Shown piece after piece: positions 22,770 to 31,916 of a stretch of 54,680 nt of DNA. How positions within the stretch are numbered: the stretch's first letter is position 1; every line of letters starts with the position of its first letter. Under the pieces are notes generated by a model. It searched no databases and was not told the DNA's origin. It worked only from the letters and a program-made list of their open reading frames with translations. Position numbers and translations under genes: made by a program. The DNA comes from JBBAAW01 sp964574405 (GTDB lineage Bacteria; Patescibacteriota; WWE3; UBA101185; UBA10185). The DNA lies in contig CAZNNN010000003.1 of the NCBI GenBank assembly GCA_964574405.1, forward strand, positions 1 to 54,680. Direction: 5' to 3'.

Positions 22770-23525
22770 ATGTTTGAAGACCAGTCGTCAAAAATTTATG
22801 AAACTTTGGTAGACAAAGTAAACAACCTTTTTGTTAAAAAGCCTTTAGTTTCAACGGTTGCTATAAGTGTTGTAGTAAGTTTGGCGGTTTTGTTTATATC
22901 TATGGATTATAGAAAAGGGGAGGCTAAGGTGGAGATTTCGCAAGATAATTTGGTTGCAACGGTTGCAGAGTTAGGTAGTATAGAAATAAAGGTAGACTTA
23001 TCCGGGGCGGTAAAAAAGCCCGGGGTGTATACGGTGGATGCAAAAGCTCGCTTGATTGATTTACTAGTCTTGGGTGGGGGATTTGTAAGCGATGTAAGCT
23101 CTTTGTGGGTAAGTAAAAATCTTAATTTGTCGCAAAGTTTAGCGGACGGAGAAAAGATTTATATCCCGTTTGAGTGGGATATAGATGGGGTTGGTGAGGG
23201 TGAGGCGGACTTAAAACCCCTAAGTTTAGGAATTGTTAAGGACACTAAGCAGGAAGATCTGGTGGCAGGGGCGCTCAAGATTATGGGAGTGAGTAATGTG
23301 CCCGTGGAGTCTTCTAGTTCCGCTGTTTCTTCTATTTCCACGCAAAATAAGATCAACGCTAATACTGCGCCAACATCAGATTTAGACCTATTGCCAGGCA
23401 TCGGTCCAGCCTATGCGGGAAGAATTGTAGAGAATCGCCCGTACGCGTCGTTTGAAGAGTTTAAAACAAAAAGTGGGTTATCAGCTAATCTAGCTGATAG
23501 TCTCAAAGATCTGTTGTCCTTTTAG
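22770..23525 (+). CDS. comEA: ComEA-like DNA-binding competence protein
   Basis: 251 aa. One TM (about 24-46), an SLBB-like domain (KVDLSGAVKKPGVYTVDAKA and onward, about 73-150), a Ser-rich linker and a C-terminal helix-hairpin-helix pair (INANTAPTSDLDLLPGIGPA, about 193-251), which binds DNA. This is the usual ComEA plan: a membrane-tethered receptor passing double-stranded DNA to ComEC. The comEC genes follow directly, 6 bp downstream. Confidence 0.93.
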   Translation: MFEDQSSKIYETLVDKVNNLFVKKPLVSTVAISVVVSLAVLFISMDYRKGEAKVEISQDNLVATVAELGSIEIKVDLSGAVKKPGVYTVDAKARLIDLLVLGGGFVSDVSSLWVSKNLNLSQSLADGEKIYIPFEWDIDGVGEGEADLKPLSLGIVKDTKQEDLVAGALKIMGVSNVPVESSSSAVSSISTQNKINANTAPTSDLDLLPGIGPAYAGRIVENRPYASFEEFKTKSGLSANLADSLKDLLSF

Positions 23526-23531
23526 AGTGTT

Positions 23532-24599
23532 ATGAAAACCAAGGTGTTTATTTTGGCCACTTTGCTGGCGTTTTGGCGAGTTGGGGAGTTTGTTGCTTGG
23601 CAGAGTAAAACATTTATTAACAAGTTTAGTAATGACATGGAATACACTTACCAAGCGCCTGTGGATGAATGTGCATCTGGGCAGGGGATATATTGTGGGT
23701 TTAAAGTGGCGTCGGGTAGGTTTAGGGCAAAAGCATCAGATAAAATACAGCAAGTTTTACCTAGTCCGCACAGCGAACTTGTGATGGGGATGGTTTTGGG
23801 AGAAAATCGGTTTAAACAAGTTCCCACATATAACGACATCCTCAAGACCGTGGGGCTGGTGCATGTGGTGGTGGTTTCCGGTTACAATATTAGCTTGGTG
23901 TTTACTTTATTAATGCGCTTGTTAGGTTCGCAATACAAAGTTAAAAACTTAATTATCGGTTTGTTTTGCACTTTTATATATTCGGGAATTTCGGGATTTG
24001 GCGTGCCCGCAGTTAGAGCCTGGATCATGGGCTCCATCGCGGTAATCTTTAAATTTTATGGTCGACCTGTCCAAGGCATAAAGGTTCTTATAGTTTCTGC
24101 CATAGTCATACTATGTACAGCCCCCAGCCAGCTGTTTTCAGTGAGTTTTTTGTTAAGTTTCTTGGCAACCTTGGGCGTAATGGTTGTTCCTGAAGCCTTA
24201 AAGGGTATATGGGGTTTGTTGGGTATTAAGAGCAGGGCAGGACTTTTTGAGGATTTTAACACCAGTTTAAGCGCGCAGTTAATGGTAAATCCAGTTATTT
24301 CGTATTATTTTGGTACTATGAGCGTGGTGTCCTTGATAGTAAACCCGCTAGTTTTGTGGGTAGTGCCTTTGTGTACAGTTTTAGGTGGGGTTTTGGTGTT
24401 TACGGCTTTTGCAAGTCCCCTGTTAGCTAAAATAATAGCTTTGGTGCTGTATCCCTTTTTGGACTTTTTTGTAATCTTTTCGGAATTTTTTTCTGGCTTT
24501 AAAACGGCGTCACTGCAGATTAGATTTAGTTTTTACGGTATAGTGGCTTATTATATTTTGTTGCTCCTTGGGATAAAATTATTTAGGAGAAAGCCGTGA
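23532..24599 (+). CDS. comEC: ComEC/Rec2 membrane channel domain (split gene, part 1)
   Basis: 355 aa. The ComEC competence domain is recognised by LVMGMVLGENRFKQV, then LVHVVVVSGYNISLVFTLLM and GFGVPAVRAWIMGSIAVI, with about eight TM segments. The N-terminal OB/DUF4131 part is short. The metallo-beta-lactamase domain that normally completes ComEC is a separate gene overlapping by 4 bp. It forms the inner-membrane channel for transforming DNA. Confidence 0.92.
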   Translation: MKTKVFILATLLAFWRVGEFVAWQSKTFINKFSNDMEYTYQAPVDECASGQGIYCGFKVASGRFRAKASDKIQQVLPSPHSELVMGMVLGENRFKQVPTYNDILKTVGLVHVVVVSGYNISLVFTLLMRLLGSQYKVKNLIIGLFCTFIYSGISGFGVPAVRAWIMGSIAVIFKFYGRPVQGIKVLIVSAIVILCTAPSQLFSVSFLLSFLATLGVMVVPEALKGIWGLLGIKSRAGLFEDFNTSLSAQLMVNPVISYYFGTMSVVSLIVNPLVLWVVPLCTVLGGVLVFTAFASPLLAKIIALVLYPFLDFFVIFSEFFSGFKTASLQIRFSFYGIVAYYILLLLGIKLFRRKP

Positions 24600-25348
24600 A
24601 GCTTTTTCCCTACGCTGTTTTTATAGTAGGCTACTACCTAATACGGATGTTGGTTCTACTGCCTCAAGACAGCAAGTTTTACATATCTTTTTTGGATATC
24701 GGGCAGGGGGATAGTTTTGTCATAAATATTCCTAATTATGGGAGGGTTCTGGTGGATACCGGACCCGATTATCAGTCAAATTATCTAACTGCTAGAAGTT
24801 CGGTTTTGCCAATTTGTAATATAAAAGCGGTATTTATTACACATTATGACAGCGATCACGCGGGTGGTTTGGGGAGAATTAGCAGATTTTGTCCCAGTAT
24901 AACTATTTACGACGATTTAAAGTTAGGAGATACGCTGGGTTTTGGTAGTACAAAAATGTATGTTTTAAGTCCCCCAGATAGAAACCCACTCCGGGATATA
25001 AACGATAACTCCCTTGTAATGCTGGTAAAATATCACGATTTTGAGGCGTTACTTACTGGGGATGCTGGTTTAAGCATGCTTGAATCGGTAGGTAATATTG
25101 TTAACATCTACAAAAATAAAGAGATAATTACAGGCGGTCTTGATGTCTATAAAGTGGCACATCACGGGTCCAAGTATAACAGTAGTAAAAACTTGATTGA
25201 GGCGTTAAATCCTGCGCATTGCATAATTTCTGTGGGTAAAAATAATTACGGGCATCCCAGTAAAGAAGTTGTTCAATATTTGGTTGATGCGGGGTGTAAG
25301 GTGCAAAGAACCGATCAGGACGGCACAATTACTTTCATTGGCAGATAG
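24596..25348 (+). CDS. ComEC metallo-beta-lactamase domain as a separate protein
   Basis: 250 aa starting with GTG 24596, which overlaps the previous stop (GTGA). N-terminal hydrophobic segment, then MBL motifs: DIGQGDSFVI, THYDSDHAGG (HxxxDH-type site), LLTGDAG and VAHHGSKYNS. In single-chain ComEC this domain is thought to degrade the non-transferred strand. Its own N-terminal TM would keep it at the membrane next to the channel protein. Confidence 0.92.
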   Translation: MKLFPYAVFIVGYYLIRMLVLLPQDSKFYISFLDIGQGDSFVINIPNYGRVLVDTGPDYQSNYLTARSSVLPICNIKAVFITHYDSDHAGGLGRISRFCPSITIYDDLKLGDTLGFGSTKMYVLSPPDRNPLRDINDNSLVMLVKYHDFEALLTGDAGLSMLESVGNIVNIYKNKEIITGGLDVYKVAHHGSKYNSSKNLIEALNPAHCIISVGKNNYGHPSKEVVQYLVDAGCKVQRTDQDGTITFIGR

Positions 25349-25361
25349 GATGTGGTGGTGA

Positions 25362-25367
25362 TATACT
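25362..25367 (+). promoter_or_regulatory. -10 box TATACT of argS
   Basis: TATACT exactly six nt before ATG 25374, the spacing expected for a leaderless transcript. Confidence 0.55.
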
Positions 25368-25373
25368 AAATTT

Positions 25374-27305
25374 ATGATTATCGATGAAGTAATTTCCACC
25401 ACCGTTAAACAGGCTTTCAAAGAGCTTTTTGGTCTTGATTTGTTACAAGTTGGCGTAGAACATCCGCAAAATCCGTTGTGGGGAGATTACTCCACTAATG
25501 TTGCCTTGATAACTGCAAAAAATCTTGGCAGAGCGCCCGTTGTTGTGGCTAAAGAGGTTTTACAACGACTTCAAGCGCTGGATTTACAGGAGTATTTTGA
25601 GAGTATTTCTGTAGCGAGCCCAGGTTTTATCAACTTTACTTTATCCAAAAAATATCTGCTTGGGCAAGCGATACTGGTTCTTAAAGAGGCAGATAACTTT
25701 GGCGCTAGTAGCGTTGGGGGTGGAAAAAAGATTGCTCTGGAGCATTCCAATGTTAATCCAAACAAGGCTGCGCACATTGGTCATTTAAGAAATGCTGTAA
25801 TTGGACAGTTTTTGGAGCGCGTGTACGAGTTTATTGGTTACGATGTTAAGGTGCAATATTATTCAAACGACCTGGGGGTGCAGGTATCTACTTCCCTTTT
25901 AGGTATGGAGAAAGTTGGTGCAGACTTTGATACTGCAAAGTATAAGAAATTTGACCACTACGCTTGGGATGTTTACGCAAAAATTTCACAAATGTTAGAC
26001 GCCGATCCTGCACTTAAAAAAGAATTGGAAGAGTTGCTTGTAAAGTTAAATAGCAGAGAACCAGAAATATCACGCCAGCAATCCGAATTATCCAAAAAGA
26101 TCCTCAACGACAATTTATTAACCTTTTCGGATCTCGATATAGATTATGATCTGATAGTGTATGAATCAAGCATTAAGGATATGTTAATGTGGGAAAAAAC
26201 ATTTGAAGTATTAAAGAAAAACGAAAATGTCTACTTGGCAGTAGAAGGGGTTTCAAAAGGATGTTGGTTGGTGAAGATGCCTAAGATGGGTACTGGGTCA
26301 GTTACAGGCGCTAGTGAACCCCTTAATATAGAAGAGGATAAAATAATCGTCCGTTCCAACGGAATACCCACCTATACAGGAAAAGACATTGCTTATCATA
26401 TGTGGAAATACGGGCTTTTGCCTGTGGATTTTAACTATACTAAGGTACTTACTAAATACCAAGTTAAGGATTTATATGAAACAGCAGTTCAAGGTGATTC
26501 TAAAACTTCTTTTAGTAACTCTGACATTGTAATGGATGTTATAGATGTAAGACAAACTTACGCTTTATCTGCCGTCAAAAATACCCTAGAATATTTGGGG
26601 TACAAAACACAGTCAGATAACTTTGTTCATATTAATTACGGACATGTATATCTTTCTCACAACACGGCAATTAAATTGGGTTATAGAGGTGAAGAAGAAG
26701 ACGATAAACAAATTGCCATGAGCGGTAGAAAGGGCGTAGGTGTCAAGATTGACGATTTCATAGAAATGGTTGAAGAGTCACTAAGAGGTAGCTTCGGAGA
26801 TTTTCCCAATGTTAAGGATGTAAGGAACGCCGTTATCAAATTTGACATCTTAAGGTATGATACTTTTCAAGATATAATCTTCGATGTCGATACTGCTTTA
26901 AATCTAAAAGGTTTCACTGGACCTTATATTCAGTATACCCACGCTCGTGCTAACTCCGTACTAGAAAAAGCTGGTTATATAACAGCTGTTCCTGAAAATT
27001 TGGATTATTCGCTGGAAAAATACACTGGGTTAGAAATTAACCAGTCTGCGCTAGAGGTATTAAAAGTCATCTACAAATTTCCTGAGGTTGTTATGCAGTC
27101 GGCTAAACAATACGCCCCCAATTTAATGTGCGTTTATCTATACGAGTTGTGCCAAAAATTTAATTCTTTTTACAACGATTCCCCTATTTTAAACGCAGAA
27201 ACTTTGGACATTAAGGATTTTAGACTTTTTCTTACCGTGGCAAGTAAACAGGTTATTAAAAATGGATTATACCTGCTTGGCATAACTGCTGTTGACAGAA
27301 TGTAG
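25374..27305 (+). CDS. argS: Arginyl-tRNA synthetase
   Basis: 643 aa. N-terminal Arg-tRNA additional domain (about 1-110), class I HIGH-type motif SNVNPNKAAHIGHLRNAV (about 125-142), ArgRS strand VQYYSNDLGVQ, the MSGRKG signature equivalent to KMSK (near 455) and the DALR anticodon-binding C-terminus (YIQYTHARANSVLEKAG and onward). It charges tRNA-Arg; two tRNA-Arg genes lie a few kb downstream. It is somewhat longer than E. coli ArgRS. Confidence 0.96.
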   Translation: MIIDEVISTTVKQAFKELFGLDLLQVGVEHPQNPLWGDYSTNVALITAKNLGRAPVVVAKEVLQRLQALDLQEYFESISVASPGFINFTLSKKYLLGQAILVLKEADNFGASSVGGGKKIALEHSNVNPNKAAHIGHLRNAVIGQFLERVYEFIGYDVKVQYYSNDLGVQVSTSLLGMEKVGADFDTAKYKKFDHYAWDVYAKISQMLDADPALKKELEELLVKLNSREPEISRQQSELSKKILNDNLLTFSDLDIDYDLIVYESSIKDMLMWEKTFEVLKKNENVYLAVEGVSKGCWLVKMPKMGTGSVTGASEPLNIEEDKIIVRSNGIPTYTGKDIAYHMWKYGLLPVDFNYTKVLTKYQVKDLYETAVQGDSKTSFSNSDIVMDVIDVRQTYALSAVKNTLEYLGYKTQSDNFVHINYGHVYLSHNTAIKLGYRGEEEDDKQIAMSGRKGVGVKIDDFIEMVEESLRGSFGDFPNVKDVRNAVIKFDILRYDTFQDIIFDVDTALNLKGFTGPYIQYTHARANSVLEKAGYITAVPENLDYSLEKYTGLEINQSALEVLKVIYKFPEVVMQSAKQYAPNLMCVYLYELCQKFNSFYNDSPILNAETLDIKDFRLFLTVASKQVIKNGLYLLGITAVDRM

Positions 27306-27312
27306 AGGTTAT

Positions 27313-28323
27313 ATGAGTTGGTTTAAAACAACTAAGTCAAAAAAGAGTTTTAGTATGATTAGGACAATCTCTGCCGTTTTGGTTTTAGGGGTGCTGGTTT
27401 TACTAGTAGCAGAGTCGGCAAAATACTTATATGTTGCTCAAGTTCCAAAAAGCGTAAGTTCCAAAATTGACCCGTCCGTGGATAAGTTAGCGTCCGTTTT
27501 AGGTGAAGCAAAAACTTCTCTAGGATCTTTATATACCATTGGAAACATTTTCACCAAAGATACCGATGAGGGAATCACCTCTAGGAACAGCATTAGTAGC
27601 GAGGATGGTGGGGAAATAGTGCTAAAAATTGCCGTATTTTCCGATTCTCATAACGACTTAGAGAACCTAAAAAAAGCTTTGGAGAAAGTTAAGAGCTTGG
27701 AAATAGCCAAGCTAGTTTTTTTGGGCGACTACACTGATTACGGAGACGAGATGAGTCTTAAAAAATCAAAGGAGGTTATGGATCAGGCTGGGGTTGACTA
27801 TGTTTCTTTACCCGGCGACCACGATATTGCCGAAACGCGCGACGAATCCAATTTTGTTAAAGTTTTTGGTAAGACTTACGGTGTATGGGGGCAAGATGGT
27901 TTTGAATTTATGTATTTTGACAACAGTAAAAACTTTACTGCTATAAATTCTAAAGCTATAATCTGGTTCAAAAATAATATATCTGGCGTGGATTTTCTGT
28001 TTCTTTCACAGCCCTTAGCGACATCGGATATGTCACGAGTGATGGGAATTATTGACGGGATTAAAGACGAGGTAGTTTATGCCCAGAACAAAGAGCTTTT
28101 GGACTTGGTTCGCAGTAGCAAAGTTAGAGTGATAATGGCGGGCGATTTACATAGTTCTTCACATTTTGTCGATCCGATTAAACCTGATTTGCAACATTAC
28201 AGTGTTGGTGCTGTGCTAAAGTCGCAAAGTCTAGAAAAGCTAAATCTTCAGTCGCCCAGATTTGCCGTGTTAGAAATTTTTAGCGACGATTCTTACAGTG
28301 TAGACGATGTAACTCTTGATTAG
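27313..28323 (+). CDS. Membrane-anchored calcineurin-like metallophosphoesterase
   Basis: 336 aa from ATG 27313, eight bp after argS. An N-terminal TM (about 18-36, ISAVLVLGVLVLLVAESAKY) places the catalytic domain outside. Metal-binding motifs are in order: FSDSHND, FLGDYTDYGDE, LPGDHDIAETRD (GNHD variant with Asp replacing Asn) and AGDLHSSSHF. The substrate cannot be told. It is probably co-transcribed with argS. Confidence 0.85.
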   Translation: MSWFKTTKSKKSFSMIRTISAVLVLGVLVLLVAESAKYLYVAQVPKSVSSKIDPSVDKLASVLGEAKTSLGSLYTIGNIFTKDTDEGITSRNSISSEDGGEIVLKIAVFSDSHNDLENLKKALEKVKSLEIAKLVFLGDYTDYGDEMSLKKSKEVMDQAGVDYVSLPGDHDIAETRDESNFVKVFGKTYGVWGQDGFEFMYFDNSKNFTAINSKAIIWFKNNISGVDFLFLSQPLATSDMSRVMGIIDGIKDEVVYAQNKELLDLVRSSKVRVIMAGDLHSSSHFVDPIKPDLQHYSVGAVLKSQSLEKLNLQSPRFAVLEIFSDDSYSVDDVTLD

Positions 28324-28351
28324 ATTCTACTTGAGTGTTAACATACTTCCC

Positions 28352-29425
28352 ATGGATTTTCCGTTATTTAATACAAAAGTTTTGGGTAAAGGTGAGATCT
28401 ATGATCTAAACGATCCTGTGGGGAGACGCCAATACTTTGAGGATAAACTGGGATCAAAGCTAGATAACATTAAAGAGTTCCTTGACAACAACACATTTGT
28501 GGGTTTCATGTTGGCAAAGAAAAGTGCCGGCAAGGGTACCTATTCTAAGATGTTTGCAGAGGTAGTTGGAGAAGATAGGGTGGCACATGTTTCGGTTGGT
28601 GACATAGTTAGACAGGTTCATAAGACTGTAGGAGAAAGCGAGTCTGAAAAAAACAAGCTAATTGACTACCTAAGATCCAGTTACAGAGGTTTTATTTCTG
28701 TTGAGGAGTGTGTGGATGCTTTGCTCGGGAGAACTCAAGATAGGCTTATTCCCACGGAATTTATTTTAGCCTTAGTGAAAAGAGAGATCGATAAAATTGG
28801 TCGAAAAGCTATATTTATTGATGGATTTCCTAGAACTTTGGATCAAATTTCCTACTCTTTGTATTTTAGGTCGTTAATTAATCTTCGCGACGACCCGGAT
28901 TTCTTTGTTTTAATAGATATTCCAGAAACAATTATTGACGAACGCATGAAATACAGGGTAGTTTGTCCCGTTTGTAACACCTCCCGCAATTTAAAACTGT
29001 TGCCTACAAAATTTGTTGACTACGATAAGGCGGAAAACAAATTTCATCTTTTGTGCGATAACAAAGTTTGTTCCGAGTACTCAAGAGCCCGTTTGGTGGC
29101 AAAAGAGGGGGACGATAAAGGCATAGGGTCAATTAAAAACAGATTAGAAATGGATGGAAAATTAATGGAGATGGCTACAAAATTACAAGGTATTCAAAAA
29201 ATATTGGTACGAAACGCCGTACCCACAGAGTTTGTTGAGGACTATACCGAACCTTACGAAATTACGCCAGAATATGTTTACAGGTACGATGAAGCGAGTC
29301 AAAAAATAGTTACCGAGCAAAAGCCTTGGGTGGTTAAGGACGACGCTGGTAAAGATTGCAACAGCCTTTTAGCTCCTCCGGCGTTGCTTTCTATGATGTC
29401 GCAAATGCACTCCATCTTACTTTAA
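28352..29425 (+). CDS. Adenylate-kinase-like nucleoside monophosphate kinase
   Basis: 357 aa from ATG 28352. P-loop AKKSAGKGT at residues 55-63 (the usual GxPGxGKGT with Ala-Lys-Lys), VSVGDIVRQ, an NMP-binding FIDGFPRTLDQ motif, and a LID with a four-Cys zinc site (CPVCNTS ... LLCDNKVC). At 357 aa it is far longer than typical adenylate kinase (about 215) because of an N-terminal extension of 50 residues and a C-terminal extension of about 90. It may be a divergent Adk or a relative with another base specificity. Confidence 0.82.
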   Translation: MDFPLFNTKVLGKGEIYDLNDPVGRRQYFEDKLGSKLDNIKEFLDNNTFVGFMLAKKSAGKGTYSKMFAEVVGEDRVAHVSVGDIVRQVHKTVGESESEKNKLIDYLRSSYRGFISVEECVDALLGRTQDRLIPTEFILALVKREIDKIGRKAIFIDGFPRTLDQISYSLYFRSLINLRDDPDFFVLIDIPETIIDERMKYRVVCPVCNTSRNLKLLPTKFVDYDKAENKFHLLCDNKVCSEYSRARLVAKEGDDKGIGSIKNRLEMDGKLMEMATKLQGIQKILVRNAVPTEFVEDYTEPYEITPEYVYRYDEASQKIVTEQKPWVVKDDAGKDCNSLLAPPALLSMMSQMHSILL

Positions 29426-29468
29426 TACTTTTTTGTAATCTGTATATATCCTTGGTATCATCCTGTGT

Positions 29469-29621
29469 ATGAAATTAACTACATTGGTTACAAAGACGCC
29501 AAAGGCTACCGTTGGCAGGTTGCTTATGGAGAAAGCTAGAGAGTGGGAAAAGATCTGCGGCTCGTATAAGGTAAGAAAGGTTAATTTATCTAATAATCAT
29601 GGTAGGTATTTATACAGGTGA
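29469..29621 (+). CDS. Small basic hypothetical protein (50 aa)
   Basis: MKLTTLVTKTPKATVGRLL and onward, 50 codons ending in RYLYR, TGA. Support comes from a promoter: TTGTAA (29433-29438), 17 bp, TATCAT (29456-29461), seven nt before the ATG, the same leaderless layout as other genes here. I do not recognise it. The Lys/Arg-rich composition could suit nucleic-acid binding. Confidence 0.5.
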   Translation: MKLTTLVTKTPKATVGRLLMEKAREWEKICGSYKVRKVNLSNNHGRYLYR

Positions 29622-29691
29622 GCGATTTTAGTGCGGACAGGTTTTAAAGTACGGTTTAAAGTTTTACCTTGATGGTATAACGATAGAATAA

Positions 29692-29781
29692 GGAGGGGTC
29701 GCATAGTGGTCTAGTGCGGCGGTCCTGAAAACCGCTTTCGTTGCAAGGCGAACGAGGGTTCGAATCCCTCCCCCTCCGCCA
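29692..29781 (+). tRNA. tRNA-Ser (UGA) with unusual C33
   Basis: 90 nt with a long variable arm and encoded CCA. Acceptor GGAGGGG/CCCCTCC, discriminator G as expected for serine. Anticodon stem GCGGT/ACCGC encloses loop CCTGAAA, so the anticodon is TGA and the base before it is C instead of the near-universal U33. Confidence 0.9.
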
Positions 29782-29810
29782 CCTCTGTGTTCTAAAACGA
29801 GCGAAGTGTG

Positions 29811-29849
29811 TCCGGAGAAAGTAACCTGCGAAGCAGTTCTTTCGGAGGA
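29811..29849. repeat. GNA-triloop hairpin between tRNA-Ser and tRNA-Arg
   Basis: TCC, GGA, GAAAG, TAAC, CTGC, triloop GAA, GCAG, TT, CTTTC, GGA, GGA. Three stems are separated by internal loops. It has the same style as the hairpins at 22730 and 32192. Confidence 0.55.
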
Positions 29850-29864
29850 TATGCGAGCGAGTAG

Positions 29865-29939
29865 TGGTGCTCCCGGCGGGAATTGAACCCGCACCTTTGG
29901 CTTCGGAAGCCAAAATTCTATCCGTTGAACTACGGGAGC
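29865..29939 (-). tRNA. tRNA-Arg (CCG)
   Basis: 75 nt with encoded CCA. Acceptor GCTCCCG/CGGGAGC; anticodon stem TTGGC/GCCAA with loop TTCCGAA, anticodon CCG; T arm GCGGG/CCCGC with loop TTCAATT. Reads CGG codons. Confidence 0.95.
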
Positions 29940-30007
29940 TAGGTTTGCGTTATTGCGCGCGTAGCAAGGTAATCTTATTCTGACAATTTTAGCACGGAGG
30001 TGTATTA

Positions 30008-31891
30008 TTGATTGTTATGATGTTTGGATTTGGCAAGAAAAAAATTAATACTTTGGCAAGCGACAAGAAAGAATCGGATTACAAAAAGGTAGGTAATCGA
30101 GAATTTTGGGATGTTTCGATATGGGTATTCGGTTTTATTTATAGAATGGAGCCACTAAGAACTCTGGTGTTTTTATCGACTTCTGTTTTGTCAAATTTTA
30201 GCGATATTGTCTATACATTTATTTTTGCAAAAATTATTGATGTACTAGTTAAAGCCAGCACTAATGGGGTTTCAAACTTATCTGATATCTACCCCTATAT
30301 CGCATTGATAGTAGTCTACGGCATCGCCAATAGAATAATAAGTTACATAGGTGTTATATCAGATTACGGTCTAAGAATGCTCACAGAACCAAAAATAACT
30401 AGAGCTCTTTATACAAGGCTTAATTATTTAGGGATACAAACTTTAGAGAAACCACAAGTTAACGACAGAATCTACAGAGCTTCCGAAAGCACAGATTATC
30501 TGTGTAGTTATATGCAGGGATTGGTAGAAATACTTTCCTCCTTTATACAGATCGTTGTTACTTTTGTTATAGTCGTTAAATTCTTCCCTATTTTTGTTCC
30601 TATTGTGCTTTTAGTATCGATTCCATTTTATTACACAGACAAGGTACATAGAGGAGCATCGTATAAGTTTATTTACGATCACGCAGAAAATTCTAGGTCA
30701 GCAATGCTTTCTTCCAACGATCTTGGACTTCCGGCAAAATTAAATGAAGTTACGGTTATTCAAGCCTTTAATTTTCTAGACCGAAAATTTTTCAATTTCA
30801 AGATTTGGTATGAAAAGAAGCTTGTTTCTATTAATACAAAGAGGAGGTTTTTTAACAATTTTTTTGCCTTTCTTGGTGACTTGGCAGTTTACGCCGGTTT
30901 TGTAGTAGTTTTTTCCCAACTCGTTAAAAAAGTGATATCTGTTGGCGATGTTACCTTTAGGGTGAATTTACTTTCCAGATTCCAATCTTCTTTTACCCAT
31001 ATGATTACAATGATCAACAATAAAATGGAGCAGGCGTTGAGAATGAGAGATATTTACCTACTTTATCAAGAGACTCCAGCATTTAAAGACGGGTCGATAG
31101 AACATCCTAAACTTTCCAAAGGCCCGGAAATTGATATTAAAAATATGTCATTTAAATATCCAAACACTGAAAAACCGATTTTTAACAATCTGGGGCTTAA
31201 CATCAAAAGTGGTGAAAAGGTTGCCATTGTAGGACATAATGGGGCAGGGAAAACTACTTTAGTTAAATTGCTGTGTAGAATATATCAGCCAACGCAGGGT
31301 GAGATTTATGTAAATAATCAGGTGTTAAAAGATATAAAAATTGATACTTGGTATCAAAACATGGGGGTGTTGTTTCAGGAATTTAACCAATATCCGCAAC
31401 TTACAGTGAGGGAAAATATTGCCATCGGTAATCCCAACGAACCTGTTGATGAAGTTGCCCTACATCTAGCCGCACAAAGCGCGGACGCTACTCAATTTAT
31501 TGAAGAATTTCCTAATAAATTTGATCAAATTTTAAGCGAGAAGTTTAAGGGCGGTGTTCGCCCATCTACTGGTCAGTGGCAAAAGTTAGCCATTGCGCGC
31601 TTCTTTTACAGAAATGCGCCTTTGGTGATATTTGACGAGCCTACCGCGTCCATTGATGCCGTGTCGGAATACAATATTTTTAATAAAATTTACGACTTTT
31701 TTAAGGAAAAAACCGTGATAATAATTTCCCACCGGTTTTCTACCGTCCGCAACGCTGATAGGATAATCGTGCTGGATCACGGAGAAATTGTGGAGCAGGG
31801 TACGCATAGCTTTTTAATGAGTAACAACGGTTACTATGCCAAAGCCTTTAACTTACAAGCTAAAGGATACAGTGGTAGTGGCGGGGAATAG
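30008..31891 (+). CDS. ABC exporter, fused permease and ATPase
   Basis: 627 aa. Six TM helices in residues 35-330, then an ATPase domain with Walker A VGHNGAGKTT, a Q-loop FQEF, signature STGQWQKLAIAR (LSGGQ altered to STGQW), Walker B PLVIFDEPTAS and H-loop ISHRFSTVR. A rare clear Shine-Dalgarno GGAGGTG (29996-30002) stands 5 nt before TTG 30008 but 14 nt before the first ATG, so TTG is the likely start. It works as a homo- or heterodimer; the substrate cannot be told. Confidence 0.9.
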   Translation: MIVMMFGFGKKKINTLASDKKESDYKKVGNREFWDVSIWVFGFIYRMEPLRTLVFLSTSVLSNFSDIVYTFIFAKIIDVLVKASTNGVSNLSDIYPYIALIVVYGIANRIISYIGVISDYGLRMLTEPKITRALYTRLNYLGIQTLEKPQVNDRIYRASESTDYLCSYMQGLVEILSSFIQIVVTFVIVVKFFPIFVPIVLLVSIPFYYTDKVHRGASYKFIYDHAENSRSAMLSSNDLGLPAKLNEVTVIQAFNFLDRKFFNFKIWYEKKLVSINTKRRFFNNFFAFLGDLAVYAGFVVVFSQLVKKVISVGDVTFRVNLLSRFQSSFTHMITMINNKMEQALRMRDIYLLYQETPAFKDGSIEHPKLSKGPEIDIKNMSFKYPNTEKPIFNNLGLNIKSGEKVAIVGHNGAGKTTLVKLLCRIYQPTQGEIYVNNQVLKDIKIDTWYQNMGVLFQEFNQYPQLTVRENIAIGNPNEPVDEVALHLAAQSADATQFIEEFPNKFDQILSEKFKGGVRPSTGQWQKLAIARFFYRNAPLVIFDEPTASIDAVSEYNIFNKIYDFFKEKTVIIISHRFSTVRNADRIIVLDHGEIVEQGTHSFLMSNNGYYAKAFNLQAKGYSGSGGE

Positions 31892-31903
31892 CAGTTTACA
31901 TGT

Positions 31904-31909
31904 TATACT
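31904..31909 (+). promoter_or_regulatory. Extended -10 box of the 45-aa gene
   Basis: TG-T-TATACT with TATACT at 31904-31909, seven nt before ATG 31917. There is no clear -35. Confidence 0.5.
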
Positions 31910-31916
31910 TTTGGGC

